A stretch of 64,000 nt of DNA from Winogradskyella psychrotolerans RS-3 (GTDB lineage Bacteria; Bacteroidota; Bacteroidia; Flavobacteriales; Flavobacteriaceae), in the NCBI RefSeq assembly GCF_000427335.1, contig NZ_ATMR01000124.1:152861-216860 (forward strand). The letters are read 5' to 3'. The position numbers were made by a program, and so were the translations under genes. Each line of letters starts with the position of its first letter. The stretch's first letter is position 1. Positions 1 to 9,300 of this stretch are shown here, piece after piece. Under the pieces are notes generated by a model that did no database searches, was not told the origin of the DNA, and was given only the letters and a program-made list of their open reading frames with translations.

Positions 1-493
1 ATCTGTTGGACAATATCCTGTTCAGGTCATTCGTCAAATGTCAAATATTATACGAAGTGTAGAAGATTCACCACTTATTGAAGTGCCACAATCTCCTCCA
101 CATATTCGTACTAAGCGTTATATAACTAAAGCAATTTGTTATCACGCGGCTAATATGGCAAACGAGATTAATGCAAAAGCGATTTCTACATTAACAAATA
201 GTGGCTATACAGCGTTTCAGATTTCGGCTTGGAGACCATCTGCTCATATTTTAGTATTTACATCAAACAGACGTATTTTAACGCAACTTAGTTTACTTTG
301 GGGTGTTACAGCGTTCTATTATGACAAATTTGTAAGCACAGATGAAACGATAGAAGATGTAAATGCCATAGCATGTAAAAAAGGGTATTTAGAAGTCGGT
401 GATATGTTAATTAGTTTAGCAGCAATGCCAATACAAGATAAAGGAATGGTAAATACATTACGAGTTTCAGAAATTGAAAGTTGTAGTTTTTAG
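1..493 (+). CDS. pyk: Pyruvate kinase, C-terminal part (5' end outside window)
   Basis: This is the end of a gene whose start lies before the window; the reading frame is open from base 2. It encodes the C-terminal regulatory domain of pyruvate kinase, which converts phosphoenolpyruvate and ADP to pyruvate and ATP in the cytoplasm in the last step of glycolysis. The visible frame begins SVGQYPVQVIRQM, which matches the family's helix after the active-site region (usually ETxxGxYPxxxVxxM). It continues with the alternating alpha/beta C-terminal domain, including the SGYTAFQISAWRPSAHI stretch that corresponds to SGxTAxxIskyRPxxpI. The internal ATG at 38 is therefore not the gene start. A strong hairpin terminator follows. 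Family identity is confident; the catalytic domain cannot be checked here. Confidence 0.93.
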   Translation, partial: SVGQYPVQVIRQMSNIIRSVEDSPLIEVPQSPPHIRTKRYITKAICYHAANMANEINAKAISTLTNSGYTAFQISAWRPSAHILVFTSNRRILTQLSLLWGVTAFYYDKFVSTDETIEDVNAIACKKGYLEVGDMLISLAAMPIQDKGMVNTLRVSEIESCSF

Positions 494-521
494 AGACTAG
501 CCTTAATAATTAAGATAAACG

Positions 522-558
522 AAATGCAGTATTGTTGTTAAACGATACTGCATTTTTT
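522..558 (+). terminator. Rho-independent terminator after pyk
   Basis: An 11-bp perfect inverted repeat (AAATGCAGTAT at 522-532 and ATACTGCATTT at 545-555) is followed by a T run. It lies 30 bases after the pyk stop codon. The A run on the left arm means it could also serve the converging dinB gene. Confidence 0.85.
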
Positions 559-629
559 ATGTTGAAAAATGTATGGTTTAATCTGAATTCCTATTACATA
601 GAATTATATATAAAATTAAAAGCTAAATT

Positions 630-1727
630 TTAATTGAACACTAACGCTTTTTTTTCTTGATCTGATGGTTTGGGTTTTTTAGGCTTTTCTGTATTTAAAT
701 TAGACAAAGAGATGCCTAGCAATCGAACAGAATTATTCAACTTATTTTGGTAAAGTAAATCTTTAGCGGTTTCTAATATAATGGATGTATCACTTACATA
801 ATAGGGTAACGTTTTACTTCGTGTTTGCAACGTAAAGTCGCTATATTTTATTTTTAAAGTTATGGTTTTACCAGAGACTTTATTTTTAGTAAGTCGTTTT
901 GAAACTTCTTCTGATATATGCTCTAATTTTTCCAGCATAAAAATTTCTGAAGATAGATTTTTGCTAAACGTTCGTTCTGCTGCTAATGATTTTCTAATTC
1001 GGTTGGGTTTAACTTCACTGAAATGAATGCCGCGTACAACATCATAGTAATAGCGTCCAGATTTACCGAAGTTTTTATCTAAATACTCTAAGGATTTTAA
1101 TTTTAAATCTTTTCCTGTAAAAATGCCTTTTTGATACATTTTTTCAGCTGTGACTTTGCCTACACCATAGAATTTTCTAATGTCTAAATCTTCTAAAAAT
1201 TGAAAGACATCTTCTGGATTTACTGTTTTCTGTCCGTTGGGTTTATTGTAATCGCTAGCTACTTTAGCGATAAATTTATTAATAGAGATACCTGCGGAAG
1301 CCGTTAAGCCAACTTCGTTAAAAATTCGTTGTCTTATCTCTTCAGCAATTAATGACGCACTAGGGAATCCTATTTTGTTTTCTGTGACATCTAAATAGGC
1401 TTCATCTAGCGACAATGGCTCTACCAAATCCGTATATTCTAAAAAAATCTTGCGAATGCGTTTAGAAATTTCAGTATAACGTTCAAAATCTGTTTTTACA
1501 AAAATCAGTTCCGGACATAGTTTTATAGCCAACCGGCCAGACATGGCACTTTTTACTCCAAATTTCCGAGCTTCATAGCTCGCAGCACTAACAACACCCC
1601 GTGTGCCACCACCTCCAACAGCAATCGGTTTACCTTTAAGTTCCGGATTATCCATTTGCGCTACAGAGGCATAAAATGCATCCATATCGACATGAATTAT
1701 CTTTCTTATTGGTAAATCGTTAATCAT
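630..1727 (-). CDS. dinB: DNA polymerase IV (Y-family translesion polymerase)
   Basis: A 365-residue Y-family polymerase that copies past damaged bases with low fidelity. The palm motif HVDMDAFYASV lies at residues 12-22 and the second catalytic motif SLDEAYLD at 106-113, so all three metal-binding acidic residues are present. A helix-hairpin-helix (YGVGKVTAEKM, about 187-197) and the little-finger domain follow. Length is typical for DinB (about 350-400). The ATG at 1727 gives the motif at the expected distance from the N-terminus. The gene is divergent from the CYTH gene, and a perfect 13-base palindrome lies 12 bases upstream of the start. Identity is secure; regulation is not known from sequence alone. 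Confidence 0.95.
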   Translation of the reverse strand: MINDLPIRKIIHVDMDAFYASVAQMDNPELKGKPIAVGGGGTRGVVSAASYEARKFGVKSAMSGRLAIKLCPELIFVKTDFERYTEISKRIRKIFLEYTDLVEPLSLDEAYLDVTENKIGFPSASLIAEEIRQRIFNEVGLTASAGISINKFIAKVASDYNKPNGQKTVNPEDVFQFLEDLDIRKFYGVGKVTAEKMYQKGIFTGKDLKLKSLEYLDKNFGKSGRYYYDVVRGIHFSEVKPNRIRKSLAAERTFSKNLSSEIFMLEKLEHISEEVSKRLTKNKVSGKTITLKIKYSDFTLQTRSKTLPYYVSDTSIILETAKDLLYQNKLNNSVRLLGISLSNLNTEKPKKPKPSDQEKKALVFN

Positions 1728-1739
1728 ACTGTAAATTTA

Positions 1740-1752
1740 GGCATTAAATGCC
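1740..1752. promoter_or_regulatory. Perfect palindrome in the dinB/CYTH divergent spacer
   Basis: GGCATTAAATGCC is a perfect 6+1+6 palindrome in the 53-base spacer between the dinB start (1727) and the CYTH start (1781). A symmetric site here could be an operator controlling either gene. No Bacteroidota LexA box is recognised in it, so the regulator is unknown. Confidence 0.35.
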
Positions 1753-1780
1753 TTTTAAATTATAATTATTAAGACTTGTG

Positions 1781-2254
1781 ATGATTGAAATAGAACGAAA
1801 ATTTTTGGTAAACTCTGATGCTTTTAAAACAGAAGCATATATGTCCTACTCTATAAAACAGGGTTTTTTAAATAGTGATAAAGCCCGAACAGTTAGAGTA
1901 AGATTAAAAAATGACAAAGGCTACTTAACGGTTAAAGGAAAATCTACAGCCAATGGTTTATCTCGTTTTGAGTGGGAGAAAGAAATTTCTAAATCCGATG
2001 CTGAAGCCTTATTACTTCTTTGTGAACCAGGAATTATTGATAAAACACGATATGAAGTAAAATCTAATGATCATATTTTTGAAATTGATGAATTTTATGG
2101 TGATAATGAAGGTTTAATTGTTGCTGAAGTTGAATTGAATTCTGAAAATGAATCGTATAAAAAACCACATTGGCTGGGTAAAGAAGTCACAGGAGATCTT
2201 AAATATTATAATTCTTTATTAATTAAAACACCTTATAAACTATGGAAACATTAA
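1781..2254 (+). CDS. CYTH domain protein (triphosphate tunnel metalloenzyme family)
   Basis: A 157-residue single-domain CYTH protein. The family signature ExExK is seen as EIERKF at residues 3-8, followed by basic and acidic residues on successive strands (RVRLKNDKGYLTVKG, EWEKEI, EIDEFYGD) that line the triphosphate tunnel. Known members include inorganic triphosphatases, thiamine triphosphatases and class IV adenylate cyclases; stand-alone bacterial proteins of this length most often hydrolyse inorganic triphosphate. The exact substrate cannot be assigned. A GTG codon lies one codon upstream at 1778, but the ATG at 1781 is the better start. The 3' end overlaps the next gene by 13 bases, which suggests co-translation. 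Confidence 0.85.
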   Translation: MIEIERKFLVNSDAFKTEAYMSYSIKQGFLNSDKARTVRVRLKNDKGYLTVKGKSTANGLSRFEWEKEISKSDAEALLLLCEPGIIDKTRYEVKSNDHIFEIDEFYGDNEGLIVAEVELNSENESYKKPHWLGKEVTGDLKYYNSLLIKTPYKLWKH

Positions 2255-2799
2255 AACGAGTACTAATCTTATTGGTTTTTATTTTCGGCGTTGTCTCTTG
2301 CAAAGAGGAAGCTAAATCCGAAAGTATTAAGGAGGAACCAATTGTTATAGAGCCTAAAGATAAAGTTACTGAAGAAGCTGAAGAAGCTGAAGCTCCTAAA
2401 GTAGAAAAACAGTCTATTGCTGTTTTAAAAGGGGAATTGACTGCAAAAGGGTTTAAAGTTTTTGATTATGTAAATGAGAAAACAAAAGATACTGTATTAA
2501 TGCAACAATACTTTATGGCGTTTCTTAAAGATGGACCAATTCGAAACCAAAATGAAGAAGAAGTTGTGATACTTCAAGAAGAGCATTTAGCACATTTGGG
2601 GAAAATGTACGATTTAGGTTATGCCGATATTTCAGGACCTTTTGGTGATGATGGTGATATAAGAGGCATTACTATTTATAATGTGCCAACACAAAAAATG
2701 GCGGATAGTTTAGCTAATTCGGATCCAATGGTTAAAGCAGGTCGATTGATAATTGAAATGCATCCTTGGTGGGCAGCAAAAGGTTATAATTTGCGATAA
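2242..2799 (+). CDS. Lipoprotein with a YciI-like domain
   Basis: A 185-residue predicted lipoprotein. The signal peptide ends in the lipobox VVSC with the acylated Cys at residue 20. An acidic Glu-rich linker (about 22-55) leads to a C-terminal domain (about 80-180) resembling YciI/YCII proteins: a central EEHLAHLGKMYDLG helix and a late segment DPMVKAGRLIIEMHPWW that matches the family's DPxxxaGl...i.PW ending. YciI-like domains form dimeric alpha-beta folds, and their reactions are mostly undefined. It overlaps the CYTH gene by 13 bases in another frame. An envelope location for a YciI domain is somewhat unusual. Domain assignment is from motif memory and should be tested with a profile search. 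Confidence 0.75.
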   Translation: METLKRVLILLVFIFGVVSCKEEAKSESIKEEPIVIEPKDKVTEEAEEAEAPKVEKQSIAVLKGELTAKGFKVFDYVNEKTKDTVLMQQYFMAFLKDGPIRNQNEEEVVILQEEHLAHLGKMYDLGYADISGPFGDDGDIRGITIYNVPTQKMADSLANSDPMVKAGRLIIEMHPWWAAKGYNLR

Positions 2800-2824
2800 C
2801 AAATGTTGGCGGTAATTAGAACAA

Positions 2825-3304
2825 ATGACGAATACAATATATAAAATAGAAAAAAAGGAATATGAAAGTGTAGTTGAACTTTGGGAATCTTCAGTTCGAG
2901 CAACGCATCACTTCCTAAAAGAAGAAGATATTGAATATTTTAAACCCTTAATTTTAAATACGTATTTAGATGTGGTTGAGTTAAGATGCATCAAAAATAA
3001 TGATAAAAAAATAGTTGGTTTTCTTGGAGTTGCTGAACAAAATTTAGAAATGTTATTTATTCACCCTGAATATAGAGGGAAAAGCATTGGAAAAACGCTA
3101 TTAAATTATTCAATTAACCAATTAAATGTGAAAAAAGTTGATGTCAATGAACAGAATGAGCAGGCAGTAGGGTTTTACAAACATTGTGGGTTTAAAACTA
3201 TAAAACGCTCTGAATTGGATGCTTCTGGAAAACCATACCCAACATTACATATGGAATTAAAAAATAATTACAGCGAACCACGTGTGTCAAAAATACTGGA
3301 TTAA
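2825..3304 (+). CDS. GNAT family N-acetyltransferase
   Basis: A 159-residue cytoplasmic acetyltransferase of the GNAT fold. Motif A, which binds the acetyl-CoA pyrophosphate, is LFIHPEYRGKSIGKTLL (about residues 78-94), and motif B follows as VNEQNEQAVGFYKHCGF (about 101-119), the usual N-x-x-A-x-x-F-Y-x-x-x-G-F pattern. The N-terminus resembles PhnO/YjaB-like enzymes with an ATHHF stretch. The acceptor substrate is unknown. It lies 25 bases after the YciI lipoprotein and is probably the last gene of that small operon, ahead of a terminator. Confidence 0.9.
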   Translation: MTNTIYKIEKKEYESVVELWESSVRATHHFLKEEDIEYFKPLILNTYLDVVELRCIKNNDKKIVGFLGVAEQNLEMLFIHPEYRGKSIGKTLLNYSINQLNVKKVDVNEQNEQAVGFYKHCGFKTIKRSELDASGKPYPTLHMELKNNYSEPRVSKILD

Positions 3305-3408
3305 TTATTAAACAAAGATTGTTATATTTTTTTGTTACGTCTGAGTTTCCTTCATAAATTCCTTACATGCAAAAGTGCAACCTTTCAATTCACGAAACCG
3401 TTAAATAC

Positions 3409-3441
3409 AAAAAAGCTCTGAAGTAATTCAGAGCTTTTTTT
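3409..3441. terminator. Bidirectional terminator between converging genes
   Basis: An inverted repeat AAAAAGCTCTGAA (3410-3422) and TTCAGAGCTTTTT (3427-3439) has a 4-base loop, with an A run on the left and a T run on the right. It separates the plus-strand GNAT gene from the minus-strand OmpA-like gene. Confidence 0.85.
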
Positions 3442-3464
3442 ATGTTATTATAATAAGATTTTGT

Positions 3465-5377
3465 TTATTCTGCAGCAAGTGTTCCGCTAACAATAATAAA
3501 CTCAGAACGTCTGTTTTCAGAATGTTGTTCTTGGGTACAACCTGTTGAACAATCTACTTTAGGCTCAGTTTCCCCTTTACCTTCTCCAGAAATACGAGAT
3601 GCATCGATACCCTTAGATATGACATACTGGACCGTAGTTTTTGCTCTACGCTCAGAAAGTGCATTGTTATAAGAATCTGTTCCTCTATTATCTGTATGTG
3701 ATGTTGCTTTAATAACCATATTAGGATATTTCGTCATGATTTGAACTAACTTATCCAACTCAAAAGCTGCTTGAGCTGTGATGTTAGACTGATCAAAATC
3801 GAAGAAAATTGGCGCTAAATCAATAGTTTCCGCTGCAATTAGCTTCTCAATAGGATCTAAAGAAATTTGAACATTATTTTCTTCTTCGTTAGTACCTTTT
3901 ACCTGTACTTTCTTACTATCAAAGCCATCAATTACAACTTCTAACTCGGTATCTTGTTCACATTCTACAATGAATTCAACAACACCTTCTGCGTTCGTTG
4001 TTTTAGAAACTACTTTATTTCCTTCGGCATCAAATAAAGAAACAGATGCACCACTTAGAGGTTCGCGAGTTTTATCGTCTAATACTGTTGTAGTGATTAA
4101 TACGTCGCAAAGTGGTTGTAGTTTTTTAAATGTATACACATCATCACTACCTTTTCCTCCATCTCTATTAGAAGATACAAACCCTTCATCACTCTCTTCA
4201 TCAATAGTGAATGCAAAATCATCTCCGTTACTGTTGATAGGAATACCAAGGTTACGGATAGGTGCCATTTTTCCGTCAATTTCCTTTGTGTAAAAAACGT
4301 CTAATCCACCAAGACCTAAATGACCTGTTGATGAAAAGTAAAGCGTATTATTACTACTGATGTAAGGGAACATTTCTTGTCCTTCTGTATTTACTTTTTG
4401 ACCTAAATTTTCTGCTTCACCTACAGTACCATCATCGTTTATTGCTGCTTTGTAAATATCAAAGTCACCAAAACCACCTGGCATATTTGAAGCAAAGTAT
4501 AATGTTTTACCATCTGCACTTACTGCTGGGTTTTTAACTGAATAGTTTTCACTATTAAACGCTAACGCTTCTACAGTATCCCAGTCCTTACCTAATTTTG
4601 TAGCTTTAAATAAATAAACTTGACTAAATTTTCTATTACTTAAAGAATCTTTTTGAAAATCTTTTTCATAAAAGCTTTCTCTAGAAAAATACATGGTTTT
4701 ACCATCTGGTGAAAATGATACTAAACCTTCGTGGTATTTAGTATTAATTTTGTTATTCACTAACTCAGCTTCTTGGTAGGTGTCATCTGTATTTTTAGTA
4801 ATTGTATAAATGTCTAAAAACGGTTGATCGTTCCATCCATAAGTTTTACGACTATCGTTACGACCAGATGTAATGTATAATTTACCATCGTTCATAATCC
4901 CACCGAAATCTGACTGCTCAGAGTTAAAGTCAGCATTCTGAACATTAAACTTTTTACCTTGTTCTAATATTTTAGGAAGGTAATTAGGGTTTTTCTAAAT
5001 GCTGCAGCACGATGATCAGAAGGACGCATTGAAGCAAAACGTTCCATTTGCGCATTAGATGCTTCGTACTTACCATTTGCTTTTAGCATTTGTGAATACT
5101 TATATACCATCTCTGGCTTATCTGATGTCTCCAATGCTTTGGCGTACCAGCGTTCAGCAGCTTCAGTATTAAAGATGTTATAATAACTTTCAGCAAGTTG
5201 TGCGTAAACATAAGCATCAGCTTCACCTTTATCTACGAGCTTATTATAGCTTTCTATAGCTTTTACAAATTCGTATTGTGCAAATTGCTTATCTGCTTTT
5301 TTGGTATCTTTATTCTGAGCAGTTAAGTAAAAGCCGCTCATCAATGTAATCAATAATAATATTCTATAGTTTTTCAT
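3465..5377 (-). pseudogene. PorE-like TPR/propeller/OmpA protein, frameshifted
   Basis: Two adjacent reading frames together make one OmpA-family protein of about 637 residues. The first (5377 to 4964) has a signal peptide (MKNYRILLLITLMSGFYLTAQ) and tetratricopeptide repeats. The second (to 3465) has PD40-type beta-propeller repeats (FSPDGKTMYFSRE, VSADGKTLYFAS), a carboxypeptidase-regulatory-like domain, and a C-terminal OmpA peptidoglycan-binding domain (ATSHTDNRGTDSYNNALSERR). Frame is lost at a T run at 4990-4994: one more base restores AAFRKNPNYLPKILEQG directly into the second frame. This order of domains matches PorE, which links the type IX secretion system to peptidoglycan. It lies 20 bases after the PorP/SprF gene. 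The single homopolymer indel suggests a sequencing error as readily as real inactivation. Confidence 0.85.
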
Positions 5378-5397
5378 AATTGTTTTAGCTTAACTGA

Positions 5398-6306
5398 TTA
5401 AAAGTATCTAGGTGAACGAGAAACACGTTTCGAAAAATTAAGATCAAATAATAACATGATCTCGTGAGATGCTGGTGCATACGCTTTGATGTCTGACGAT
5501 ATAGCGTCATAAGCATAACCAATCCTTAGAGAAGGCGTTAAAGCAAAATTAACTAAACCTGAAAATGAATCGTCTAATCTATATGACGCACCAATTTCAA
5601 ATTTCTTATAGAACCTTGCATTGACGTTAACATCAAATGATGTTGGTGCATCAAATGCAGACTTTACCATTACAGAAGGCTTCAATTCTGTATTAGGTGA
5701 AAGATCAAACACATAACCACCAGTTAAGAAATAGTGCTGTGTTTCTGATCCTATTTTATAACCATCAGCATCTAAATGAACCGATGATAATAAATTTGGT
5801 ACTGATAAAGAGACATAGTATTTGTCGGTATAATAAAAGAAACCTGCTCCAATATTAGGTGTTGTACTACTAATATCTTGTGCGAAGAATGGATCTGTAT
5901 TATCTACAACACTCACATCAGAGTTTAGGCCAATGTCGTGAAATGTAGCTCCAGCTTTTACTCCAAATGCTAAACGGTGTTCTCCACCTAATTGTAAGGT
6001 GTAAGAAACATCTACATAAGCATTGGTTTCCTTAACCGGACCAATTCGGTCTGAAATGACAGATAAACCTAACCCAAGGTTATTGCCAATAGGTGTGTGA
6101 CCAAAAAACGTTCCTGTTTCTGGTCCTCCATCAATCTTAGTCCATTGATTTCTGTATAATAGTCCAAAAGAAAGATTTTCTTTTGAGCCTGCATACGCAG
6201 GATTAATGACATTCATATTATACATGTACTGCGTGTACTGAGGGTCTTGTTGCCCATGCATCTGAAATGCTAAAAGCAAAACCGCTATAATAGAGAGTTT
6301 TTTCAT
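5398..6306 (-). CDS. PorP/SprF family T9SS outer-membrane protein
   Basis: A 302-residue outer-membrane beta-barrel protein. It begins with a signal peptide (MKKLSIIAVLLLAFQMHGQ) followed at once by QDPQYTQYMYNMNVINPAYAGS, the hallmark N-terminus of the PorP/SprF family (written here in part: QYTQYMYN and NPAYAGS). The rest alternates strands such as LSFGLLYRNQW and LRIGYAYD. SprF-like proteins are needed for secretion or surface attachment of a dedicated large adhesin with a type B sorting domain. The gene lies 43 bases after the adhesin gene and 20 bases before the PorE-like gene, so the three form one cassette. Confidence 0.93.
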   Translation of the reverse strand: MKKLSIIAVLLLAFQMHGQQDPQYTQYMYNMNVINPAYAGSKENLSFGLLYRNQWTKIDGGPETGTFFGHTPIGNNLGLGLSVISDRIGPVKETNAYVDVSYTLQLGGEHRLAFGVKAGATFHDIGLNSDVSVVDNTDPFFAQDISSTTPNIGAGFFYYTDKYYVSLSVPNLLSSVHLDADGYKIGSETQHYFLTGGYVFDLSPNTELKPSVMVKSAFDAPTSFDVNVNARFYKKFEIGASYRLDDSFSGLVNFALTPSLRIGYAYDAISSDIKAYAPASHEIMLLFDLNFSKRVSRSPRYF

Positions 6307-6349
6307 TATAATAAGTTGATTCTGTTAGTTAATTAATTCTATTATTGAT

Positions 6350-9300
6350 TTATCTGTTAATATATACCCAAGCACTTTTTGTCTTTGCTCCACCTTCGTA
6401 AACTACTGTATAGAAATAAGTACCTACTGGTAATTCATCACCATCATTAGTTTGTCCAACCCATTCATCGGTGTAATTATTTTTTGAATATACTAGCGTT
6501 CCGTTTCTATTAAATATTTCAAGTTTAGTAACACCAAAGCTACTTAAGTCAAAAGTATCATTCTGACCTATTGAAACACCTGGCGAAATACCTTCTGGGA
6601 ATATACATGTTTCAGCTTCTTCAACAGTTTTAGTAATTGTATTAGAACAACCACTCTCATTAAATGTTATTGTAGCTGAATATTCACCGGCTACTACAAC
6701 ATTAGTTAAGGTTAAACCACTACCATTAAAATCAATACCATCTAGAGTCCAACTTACAGTTACATCAGCATCTGTAAAATTAGTAGGTGTAATGCCTATT
6801 GTTTTAGTTGCTGTTGATGGTGGAGGACAAACGATGTAGTCATACTGAAGATCAAAAGTAGCCAATGGTACTAAGTTAATTACTAAAGCAAATGACGTCG
6901 TTTCGTAACAACCTGTTGATGGATCTAGTGCTCTTACATAGATAGTTTCATCTCCACTAGAGTATGAATTAGGTAATGCACCTGTTCCTGCCTCTGCATC
7001 ATCAAGTGATGTGTGATATGAAATAATCATGTTTGGATCTGCAGTAACATCACCATTTATTGAGACTAAATCAAATACGGTTTCACCATCTACAACACCA
7101 TCTAAATCATCACAGACAACAAAATCGTCAGGCTGATTAATAACTGGTCTTGCATTTACAATTAATTCTACTTGAGATAATTCTCTACATCCAATAAATC
7201 CATTGTTATATGCAGCAGTATCTTCTATTCTCATAATTAGTGTTTCTCCAACTGAGGTATATGGTGATGCTACAGCGTCAATCAATTGGTTAGCATTGGC
7301 AGTACTTGTATAGTAAGTTATTGTAAAGCCATCTAGTGCGAGAGATGTTGATAGAGCGTCTAAATCAAATTGTTCTGATCCATCTGCTTCTGGTCCATCA
7401 CATGCTGTAATGGTTTGTGGAGCTAATGATTCTGGATCCTTATAAAGATTTGCAATAACAACTTGAGATAGTGCATTAGCATTACACTGTGAATCGAACG
7501 CCTGTACTTGGTAGCTACCTGATTCAGTAACAACAAGAGAGGTTAAGTTTTCACCTGGTATTACAGTTCCATCTTTTGTCCATACAAAATCATCTGCAAA
7601 TGGTGAGTACGTTTCTAGAGTTATAGATTCGAAACCACAAACTGATACTTCATCCGTTTCATCTGGATCATTAGTAGGATCAATAGGGACTTCGTTACTA
7701 ACAATAGAGGCATTAATATCTGCTATTGTACTACCAGAGCCAGGTTGACCAACATTTGTTTGTCTCACTTGAATAACACCAGCGCCTTCTGCATAATTAG
7801 TAATTAGTAAAAGGTATATTTCACCCTGAACGGCACCTGTAAGTGTTACATCTTCTACTGGAGCTGCAGAATAACTACAATCTACTTCTGATGATAAATC
7901 ACATAAACTATCACCTGGTGCAAATGGGCCCCAAAGAATAAAATCAACATCTAGCTCATCTCCAATCGGATTGTCATTCTCGTCAAAAGCAGTATTTTGA
8001 ACCATTTGAATGAAAAGATCACCAGAGGTTCCAACTTCTAAAACACTGTAAGTAGGATTAGGTGTTGTAAATAGACATTCAATTTGGCCAGCTCCATCGT
8101 TTTGATTTATAGTGTTGTAAGTATATAATATATCACTTGCGTCACTACCACTACAATAATTGTCTGCTAAGTCACACGCTAAATTTACTGGTGCAACATA
8201 AGGTGTAATACATAAATCAAATGTGGTGTCTTCGTTTGAAGTACCAAAAGAGAATACTCTAATATAGTACGTGTTTCCTATCGTAAGTTGCGGTGTAGCA
8301 GTAGATAATTCAGCATTAAAAAAGCCAGCTTCAGCACAAGCTATTTCAACTAAGTTGTCACAAGAACCTTCATAAAGCGCATGCCCTAAGTTTGTATCAC
8401 TTCCTGCAATATTTGCTAAAGCAATTAATTGAGATTCACTTTGTGCTTCAAATTGAAACCAAACATCATCGTCAGCAGATCCACCACATGACGGGTCTGG
8501 AATATCAGACGTAGTTGCCGCTAATATTGTCCCTGAGGTTCTAACTGCGCAGAGTATGTCGTCATTAACAACTGCTACTGTAGCGTTACATGGATTATCA
8601 TTGACTGGAGGACAACCTACAACCACATAATTATTACTACTAATTGTACAATTGTTATCTTGTTCGTTAGTGATAAATATTTTTACCTCAGTACCAAAAT
8701 CAAATGGACCTATTGGATAGATACCAGCATCAAACGCCTGAGTTGTGTCAGTATTAAAATTATTCGAAATTTCTAAAGATGTTGCATCACCTACATCGGT
8801 AATATTAACATCAATAGAAAATGTGTCGGTAGTACAGTCTGTTACTACTGTATATTCTGCTTCTGCTAGTGTACAATTTAATTCTTGGACATTAAGCGTA
8901 AAATCTAAGGTAACACCCCAAGTGCCATTATAACAAGGATTTGGAGTTGCTTGAGCAAAGTCTGTTGAGACTATGCGCATTCTATGATCACCTAATGGAG
9001 CCGTAACAGGCATAAGAAATGAGGCATCTTGTGTATGAGGGTTGCCACCACCAGATGATACACCTTGGTATACAATCTCAGTAGCATCAAATACTAAATC
9101 ATCGTTAAAATCAACCCACATAATAGTATTGTATGTTGCGCTATGTCCAAACTCAATTTCAACATTAGCATCAAGTCCTCTAAAAACATTAACTGCAGGA
9201 GATGTATTATTTTCGTAAGTTACATCACCAGGACTAGGGAAATCTGTAATACCAATAGTAACATTATTAACACCATCACCATCATTGGATGTTGGAAAAG

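Noticed and set aside
3970..4293. A 107-codon plus-strand open frame inside the OmpA-like gene
   Set aside because: It is a shadow of a gene with clear domains, has no motif of its own, and no promoter or separate start signal.
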